Part shown: positions 5,401 through 9,298 of the stretch, piece after piece
Layout of the letters: each line of letters begins with the position of its first letter
How positions within the stretch are numbered: position 1 is the stretch's first letter
Origin: Burkholderiales bacterium
Lineage (GTDB): Bacteria; Pseudomonadota; Gammaproteobacteria; Burkholderiales; CAIKXV01
DNA length: 9,298 nucleotides
NCBI GenBank assembly: GCA_019751575.1
Contig: JAIENF010000728.1
Coordinates: 1 to 9,298 of the forward strand
Direction of reading: 5' to 3'
Program-made: the position numbers and the translations under genes
The notes under the pieces: generated by a model
Told to the model about the DNA's origin: nothing
What the model saw: the letters and a program-made list of their open reading frames with translations, nothing else
Database searches by the model: none

Positions 5401-8138
5401 CCGCCGTCGTTGGTCAGGTCGGTGCGGGTGCGGTTCGTCACCATCAGGCCGAAACGCACGCCGTTGGTGCTGGTGACCAGGTCCGATATGGCCGACTTCG
5501 CGGTAGTCAGGCGGGTGGCGCGGCCGATCGGATGGCCGTTCGGACCGCGGGGGCCGAACTTCCAGTTGAGGTAGTTGGCAGAGTAGGTGTCGATCGCCGG
5601 TACCGCGCTGCCAGGGTCGGTCGGGGCATAGGCGGCGGCGGTGTTCGCTGCATTGCTGACCGTGCTGTTCCATTCGGCGCCGAACGTGCGGTCGGTGCGG
5701 GCGGAGATGAATCCGTTGAAGTTCGCCGCCGTGCCGTTGTCGGCCTGGCAGTCGTGGACCAGGTAACCCGCGAAGCGTGCGCGGTTGACCACCGCGAAAT
5801 CGGTGCTCGGGGGCGTATCCCAGCGCACGGCGGGGCCGCAGCCGCGGCCGTACTGGCAGGGCAGGCCTTCCCGGGTCAGGCAGTTGAGCTGCCTGCCCGC
5901 GACGTTCACCGCGCCGCAGCCGTCGCCCTGGCCGTTGGCACCGTTGCCGATGGTCGCATTCGCGTAGGTAACGCCGTTGAAGGTCCGGTTGGCTGCGGTC
6001 GGTGCGCCGCAGTAGGTGGTGCTGGTCGGGCCCGCGGCGCAGTCGGAGAGATGCGGGAAGCGCGAGGTGCAGTTGGCGGCGCAGGTGCCGCCGTGGAACA
6101 CATTGCCGACGCCTTCCACGAACACCGAAGACCGTCCGGTCCAGAAGCAGCCACTGGGCTGCACGGTGCGGTAGACATCGTTCGAGCCGGGTGCACCGCA
6201 GGCCGGGGTGCCGGTGGCCGCGCATACGCCGGGTGCGCCTTCGTCCACCGAGCCCGGGATGCAGGTCGACGCGGTCGAACGGAAGGAACGGAACGAACCC
6301 CAGGCATCCACCGGGTTGTTGCTGGCCGGGGTTGCGGACTCGGAATCGGCGCAGTTCTGGCGGCAGAACGACGAATCGCGGTCGAACAGGCGCAGGTTGA
6401 CGGTGATGGTGGCTCCGGTGACCGCTGTCGCGGCCGCCGCGGAAAGGGTGAGGGTCCGGCGGTCAGCGCCGGTCACGTTGTCGACGCGCGCCAGCAGGTT
6501 GCCACCCGCGACGCCGGCACCGGGAACGTTGATCCGCTGGCCGATCCAGAACGCATTGTTGCGGTCGATCGTGAGCTGGTTCGAGCCGGCCGTGATGGAA
6601 CCGGTGGTGACGGATGTCGAGAAATAGGCTGGCAGGCCGGTGACCCTCCACCAGTCGGTGCCCGCTGCATCGCGGTTGCCCCGCAGCGCGGCGAACTTCA
6701 CCTGTGACAGCGGCGTGGTCGAGGACACGGCAACGCCGTACTGCTGGAGGACCTCGCGCAGCGGATTCTGCGCGGCGTAACCCGGGAAGCCGGAGAATGC
6801 GTCCTCGATCAGGTGTCCGACGCCGCTCCACCAGAAGTTGTAGCCGCCGAGGTCGGCGCGCGGAAGGCTCCAGCCCGAGCGTGAATCCCCCGGGTTCACC
6901 TGCCCGGGCGTACCGTTGTCGACGAACATCCGGATCGGCGCGCCATAGCTGCCGGGATGCTGGAATATCCAGCGTTCACCGTTGCCGAACGACGCGAAGC
7001 CCCGGTCGCCGTTGCCCGGGTTCTGCGTGGGGAACAGGTTGTTCGGGCCTGCCCACCAGGGCCAGAAATCCGGCCCGCTCTCCATCGTGAGCGCGGGCGC
7101 GGCCGTGTTGTTGTTGGCATAGCCGGTGCGAGGCGTGATGCGCGAGCCGATGGACCCGGTTCCAGACGAGCCTTCGATCACGCGACCGCCCCACGGTGCC
7201 GGCTGGTCGGTGGTCGGATAGACGGAGGCCATCGAGTTGTCGAGGTCCAGGAACGGCTCCCAGCGCATCCAGGACTGGTTGAGGAACTTGCCCGCGTTGC
7301 GCGGCTGCGTCGATGGCGCGAACACGGTGGAGGGTGTCAGGACGGGATAGGACGCCTGGCACTGGTTCCGGTTCAGCCAGCTGTCGGTGCTCGGGTTGTT
7401 GTTGCCATCGACGAAGCGCATGCCGCCACGGATGCCGCCGATCATGCGCGTGCCGCCCGCGAACTTGTTGAACGAGGCCGACCACAGCAGCGGCGACTCT
7501 TCCGGGGTGCCTGCCGGGGCCCACCAGATCCAGTTCGAGTCACCGGTCCACACGCGCGGGTACAACACCCCGCTGGAGGGCACGTCGCGCCCGCCGCCGT
7601 AGTTGCGGTACAGGAAGCGCGGACCGGGGTCGGAGGCCAGCGCCTTGCCGTTGATCGTCGATTCGAGCGCAGCTGCCTGCAGCTGCTGGCGTTCGGTGAT
7701 CGTCGCCCCGGCCCAGTTTCCCCACGGACTCGTCGGGTTCACCGGCTGCGCCATCAGCGAGATGCCGCCGGACTGTCCCCAGGCGATCGGATGGCCGGGC
7801 AGTTCGCCGACCTGGTCCGGGATCGCCACGTTGACGCCGGTCATCATGTTGCTCGGGCGGATCAGGTTCGGATCGGCCCAGAGATACTCGACATGGGAGT
7901 CGTAGGCGCCCGGATACTCGCGCCAGGGCTCGGCGATGTTCATCCGGTCGTTGGTGCCGAGCACGATCAGGATGTTCGGTTCCGCGGCACCACTGGCGGT
8001 CGTCGACAGGTAGATCGCCGTGTCGCGCACGGGCGTGTTGGAGACCACCTGTGCGATCGCCGGCCCGGGATTGATCATCGCCGCGATCAGCAGCCAGGCG
8101 GTCGCGCGTTTGAGGGTTTCGTGTGACCGGATATTCAT
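2433..8138 (-). CDS. pilY1: PilY1-type type IV pilus tip adhesin / assembly factor, 1901 residues, atypical N-terminal region
   Basis: This is a secreted pilus-tip protein of the PilY1/PilC family; such proteins act in adhesion, surface sensing and control of retraction. A signal peptide runs to about residue 29 (WLLIAAMINPGPAIA). The first VWA strand follows (54-66, PNILIVLGTNDRM) with the MIDAS D-x-S-x-S replaced by G-T-N-D-R. Residues 70-860 are an insertion: Trp-rich to about 497, a phage-tail-like beta segment at 509-580, and 15 Cys between 592 and 797. VWA resumes at about 870-1190, with ITNG where ITDG is usual. The C-terminal PilC beta-propeller spans about 1410-1830 (VLHSKPTLVYY, LHAVDANTGRERWAF) with a calcium loop DTNGDGLID at 1642-1650 and a second candidate DINGNGIVE at 1491-1499. 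The start has AGGA 6 nt upstream. It is longer than the roughly 1100-1400 residues usual for PilY1. The family is firm; adhesive target is unknown. Confidence 0.93.
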   Translation of the reverse strand: MNIRSHETLKRATAWLLIAAMINPGPAIAQVVSNTPVRDTAIYLSTTASGAAEPNILIVLGTNDRMNIAEPWREYPGAYDSHVEYLWADPNLIRPSNMMTGVNVAIPDQVGELPGHPIAWGQSGGISLMAQPVNPTSPWGNWAGATITERQQLQAAALESTINGKALASDPGPRFLYRNYGGGRDVPSSGVLYPRVWTGDSNWIWWAPAGTPEESPLLWSASFNKFAGGTRMIGGIRGGMRFVDGNNNPSTDSWLNRNQCQASYPVLTPSTVFAPSTQPRNAGKFLNQSWMRWEPFLDLDNSMASVYPTTDQPAPWGGRVIEGSSGTGSIGSRITPRTGYANNNTAAPALTMESGPDFWPWWAGPNNLFPTQNPGNGDRGFASFGNGERWIFQHPGSYGAPIRMFVDNGTPGQVNPGDSRSGWSLPRADLGGYNFWWSGVGHLIEDAFSGFPGYAAQNPLREVLQQYGVAVSSTTPLSQVKFAALRGNRDAAGTDWWRVTGLPAYFSTSVTTGSITAGSNQLTIDRNNAFWIGQRINVPGAGVAGGNLLARVDNVTGADRRTLTLSAAAATAVTGATITVNLRLFDRDSSFCRQNCADSESATPASNNPVDAWGSFRSFRSTASTCIPGSVDEGAPGVCAATGTPACGAPGSNDVYRTVQPSGCFWTGRSSVFVEGVGNVFHGGTCAANCTSRFPHLSDCAAGPTSTTYCGAPTAANRTFNGVTYANATIGNGANGQGDGCGAVNVAGRQLNCLTREGLPCQYGRGCGPAVRWDTPPSTDFAVVNRARFAGYLVHDCQADNGTAANFNGFISARTDRTFGAEWNSTVSNAANTAAAYAPTDPGSAVPAIDTYSANYLNWKFGPRGPNGHPIGRATRLTTAKSAISDLVTSTNGVRFGLMVTNRTRTDLTNDGGNIAYAMRRMGTDSTDPDFANRATLVTAINNVVASSRTPLTETLYEAMLYFSGRTPQWGTDTSTAFIGGTASQGRDATAVCTAISADCPSVGVYRSPMLSNPTVAAPASCQKNFVVMITNGIPEDDWSANTLPGSRGVRNLAHNSTSPNPVGTFAPVQGVDSFNTATTSQQFENPVTNQPYGLLDQGSTAFDGGYLWLDELAYFMRNADMSPGARIFPGDSSTDALTGTQGIITYTIGFRGASSPVVQQAAVRGDGLYYEAQDAQDLRNLLQQAITSITSFTGTLAAATVPISAYNRAQTALEVYMAFFEPSTNVSWRGTVRKYGIGVTSGECGNNALGNPITFCLIGQTTLPSGNRNIEVSEQIGTTGVFERLISTLAVSYWNPVTEVDGRDPARGGTGFQLKSSAPTIVPGTTNGTGTRNVYTKLSTVAATDLTNPSNAVSGGNANITNAMMGLGAADTAGRYRLLNWIRGGNMTVPQCNGVSSWLPCDQWSAWPHADVLHSKPTLVYYNTTTAPPQQTLFYLSNTGLLHAVDANTGRERWAFMVEEALPQLGQMLANGNGQQIQVADGAPAVHVDDINGNGIVEAGDRVIITFGLRRGGRSMYAIDVTSLSAPAFLWKITADGGGQLCTGSCSSQPLYAELGQSWSTPVVGRVAGVPNPVVMFGGGYDPNQDNEPVSVADTMGRAFYVVDLVTGIPIRRFDSSNVLVNGSPAGAMTNSVPSEPTALDTNGDGLIDRVYIGDTAANVFRFQISDINPLNWAGKLLARLSTGAVPNRKILFPFAVVPQSAGGSRFDAIYLGTGDREHPFKLSSADIIAMLIDRDFGPVMSVSPPTLFTDTDFVKLAHDDLTGSAPPGGTSKGWARLLPPTAKVTEAPTVFQNMVLAPIYGSASSMGFPALVSSCIPSFTSRIYGYAGLDGSITLLPGNSTNQAFIDGVWSRNFVPSGQLILLPDGRVGFLFTNPTATFVQVAVVGVPQRVYWYLEPGI

Positions 8139-8144
8139 GGCAAG

Positions 8145-8148
8145 TCCT
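8145..8148 (-). promoter_or_regulatory. Ribosome-binding site of pilY1
   Basis: AGGA on the minus strand lies 6 nt before the pilY1 ATG. The stretch from the spacer into the start codon is identical to that before the ATG at position 7, which supports both starts and the idea that the two downstream genes are paralogues. Confidence 0.7.
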
Positions 8149-8150
8149 GT

Positions 8151-8165
8151 CCGGCCCGGGGCCGG
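8151..8165. repeat. GC-rich palindrome in the pilX2-pilY1 gap
   Basis: CCGGCCC-G-GGGCCGG is a perfect 7-bp inverted repeat around one base, within the 40-nt gap between pilX2 and pilY1 and immediately upstream of the pilY1 ribosome-binding site. As RNA, five to six base pairs could form. It has no U-tract, so it does not look like a terminator; it might affect pilY1 translation or mRNA stability. It could be chance in GC-rich sequence, and the matching gap at 8-43 does not show the same dyad. Confidence 0.35.
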
Positions 8166-8178
8166 GATGCGAAGGGGT

Positions 8179-8685
8179 TCAGCAGCCTGCGGAGAAAGAC
8201 ATCACGCCCTGGTTCACCGCCGCGGCACCGCCGAGTACGCTGGTGGAGGTGCTGCGGATGTTGAAGGTCGTCACGAACAGCGCGTTCTGGCGACCCTGGT
8301 TTGCGTACTGGTTGCCGAGGATGGTTGCCGACGAGCACTGGATCTGTGCCGCGGTCAGCGCCACCGCGCCCCCCGCGATGGCCGGAAGCGAAAAATCAGG
8401 CGCACCCGGCGCAGGTCCGACCAGCGTCAGGAACCCCGGCGCGAAGCGGCCGGTATTCATGTTCAGGAAATTGCTGATGGCCAGTTCGGCATTGGCAAAG
8501 GTCTCTTGAGCCACCTGGTTGGCGCCGCCGATGCGCAGTTCGAGGATCGAGGTACGGAGCATCGAGATCACGAGCAGCGTCATCACGGCGAGCATGATCA
8601 GGCCGACGATCAGCACGGCACCGCGCTGGCCGGCACGCCCGGGCCGCCTGAAGTGCGCGGCCTGCGCGAGGGGGGGGAAGGACAT
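8179..8685 (-). CDS. pilX: Type IV pilus minor pilin PilX (first-operon copy, PilX2)
   Basis: The 168-residue product is a PilX-family minor pilin paralogous to the one at 44-517: shared stretches are LAVMTLLV, RTSIL-LRI, NAE-AI--F and GRFAPGFL. A 20-residue basic leader ends RAGQRG, then the hydrophobic segment AVLIVGLIMLAVMT begins, with Val instead of Glu at mature position 5. A Cys at IQCSS and the C-terminal Cys could pair, as in PilX1. I chose the start at 8685 because it has a good GAGGA site. A start at 8712, two bases after the pilW2 stop, adds nine residues and fits tight operon packing but lacks a clear ribosome-binding site; an ORF to 8787 overlaps pilW2 and is unlikely. It is followed by pilY1 after 40 nt. 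It probably joins the tip priming complex with PilW2 and this PilY1. Confidence 0.9.
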   Translation of the reverse strand: MSFPPLAQAAHFRRPGRAGQRGAVLIVGLIMLAVMTLLVISMLRTSILELRIGGANQVAQETFANAELAISNFLNMNTGRFAPGFLTLVGPAPGAPDFSLPAIAGGAVALTAAQIQCSSATILGNQYANQGRQNALFVTTFNIRSTSTSVLGGAAAVNQGVMSFSAGC

Positions 8686-8692
8686 CGGGCGA

Positions 8693-8697
8693 TCCTC
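8693..8697 (-). promoter_or_regulatory. Ribosome-binding site deciding the pilX2 start
   Basis: GAGGA on the minus strand lies 7 nt before the ATG at 8685. The competing ATG at 8712 is preceded by GCGCCGGCTGACC, which has no SD-like purine run. This favours the shorter PilX2 with a 20-residue leader. Confidence 0.6.
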
Positions 8698-8714
8698 GGA
8701 GGTACGGTTCATGG

Positions 8715-9298
8715 TCAGCCGGCGCGGCGCATCGCGATATTGCGCACCTGGAATGTCTGGTGGAACACGTGGCGCCGGTATGCGCATTCATTGGCGACCA
8801 GTGGAGAGCAGGTGAACGGCGCGGCCAGGCCCGAGGTGAGGTCGTAGCGCTTGCCGGAATCGTCATGGCCTACGTTGGGCGTCGCCGAACGCATCAGGAT
8901 CGACACCCGGACCGTGACCACCCTGGACCATTCCGCAGGCGTGGCCGGGTTGAGCACGTAGGTGTCGGGAATGCCGTCCCAGTTGCGGGTCGGATCGTTG
9001 TTCACGTTGTCGATGCCGTAGACGAAACCGATGCGCTCGACCCCGGGCACCAGCGCGAGTTCGGTCATCGTCCGCCCGACCAGCTGCTGCCGGACCAGGG
9101 TCGGGATCGGGAATCCGCCGTCATCGGTCGCTGCGCAGGACGGTGGCGCTGCGGGACGGGTACACGGGCGCAGGTAGTAGACATGCGCCTGGTAGTCGAA
9201 GATCGGGGCATCGACGGGCACGCCGGCGGCATTGGTCACCCGTGCAGTCTCGCCGACGGCCTTCAGTGCGGTGAACCGCGCGGCACCGCCACGGAAGA
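8715..9298 (-). CDS. pilW: Type IV pilus minor pilin PilW, C-terminal part (PilW2, cut by right window edge)
   Basis: The frame is open from 9298 to the stop at 8715, giving about 194 residues that match PilW1 from about residue 183 (FRG) to its end. The N-terminal prepilin leader and helix lie beyond the edge. Matching blocks include DAPIFDYQAH, YYLRPCTRP, PIPTLVRQ, RRHVF and FQVRN. Compared with PilW1, both calcium-type loops are altered: the first is expanded and broken (IDNVNNDPTRNWDGIPD) and the second is replaced by DLTSGLAAP. This implies divergence of the copies rather than recent duplication. The stop is 29 nt before the chosen pilX2 start (two bases before the alternative start). 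Methionines or GTG codons inside the window, such as at 9239, are internal and not the true start. Confidence 0.92.
   Translation of the reverse strand, partial: FRGGAARFTALKAVGETARVTNAAGVPVDAPIFDYQAHVYYLRPCTRPAAPPSCAATDDGGFPIPTLVRQQLVGRTMTELALVPGVERIGFVYGIDNVNNDPTRNWDGIPDTYVLNPATPAEWSRVVTVRVSILMRSATPNVGHDDSGKRYDLTSGLAAPFTCSPLVANECAYRRHVFHQTFQVRNIAMRRAG

Noticed and set aside
2094..6707. A 1537-codon open frame on the plus strand
   Set aside because: It lies antisense to pilY1, pilV and the intergenic region. Its translation is Arg/Gly/Ala/Val/His-rich with no domain or signal, as expected for the complement of GC-rich codons. The minus-strand frame has a clear family match.
6957..8126. A 389-codon open frame on the plus strand
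   Set aside because: It is antisense to the N-terminal part of pilY1, with low-complexity Arg/Gly/Ala/His-rich composition and no recognisable motif.

Overview
The window is a GC-rich (about two thirds by eye), densely coding stretch of a gammaproteobacterial chromosome. Every gene that can be supported lies on the minus strand, so transcription runs from position 9298 towards 1. The genes are type IV pilus minor pilins (PilV, PilW, PilX) and a very large PilY1-type tip adhesin. The gene order, the high GC and the PilX/PilY1 sequence style suggest the Xanthomonadales (Lysobacteraceae). That placement is an inference, not proven by a marker gene.

Layout in transcription order: (a) 9298-8715, C-terminal half of a PilW (here PilW2), cut by the window edge; (b) 8685-8179, PilX2; (c) 8138-2433, PilY1 of 1901 residues, taking up about 60% of the window; (d) 2432-2192, a roughly 240-bp intergenic region with a hairpin terminator for the first unit and two further dyads; (e) 2191-1601, PilV; (f) 1598-519, a complete PilW (PilW1); (g) 517-44, PilX1; (h) 7-1, an ATG with a ribosome-binding site matching that of pilY1, probably the first codons of a second pilY1.

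The central observation is that the window spans the junction of two tandem, diverged pilV-W-X-Y1-type operons. The first (W2-X2-Y1) ends at the terminator and the second (V-W1-X1-[Y1?]) starts behind it. Within each unit the genes are almost back to back (gaps of 1-40 nt), consistent with translational coupling.

In known systems the minor pilins form a priming complex in the inner membrane that starts pilus assembly and displays PilY1 at the tip, where PilY1 serves adhesion, surface sensing and retraction control. Here the PilY1 has several unusual traits: its von Willebrand A (VWA) domain has lost the metal-binding MIDAS residues, that domain is split by about 800 residues of Trp-rich and Cys-rich sequence, and the insertion contains a module resembling those in phage tail-spike proteins. 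The C-terminal beta-propeller and its calcium loop are intact. No RNA genes, mobile elements, CRISPR arrays or genes outside the pilus system were seen.
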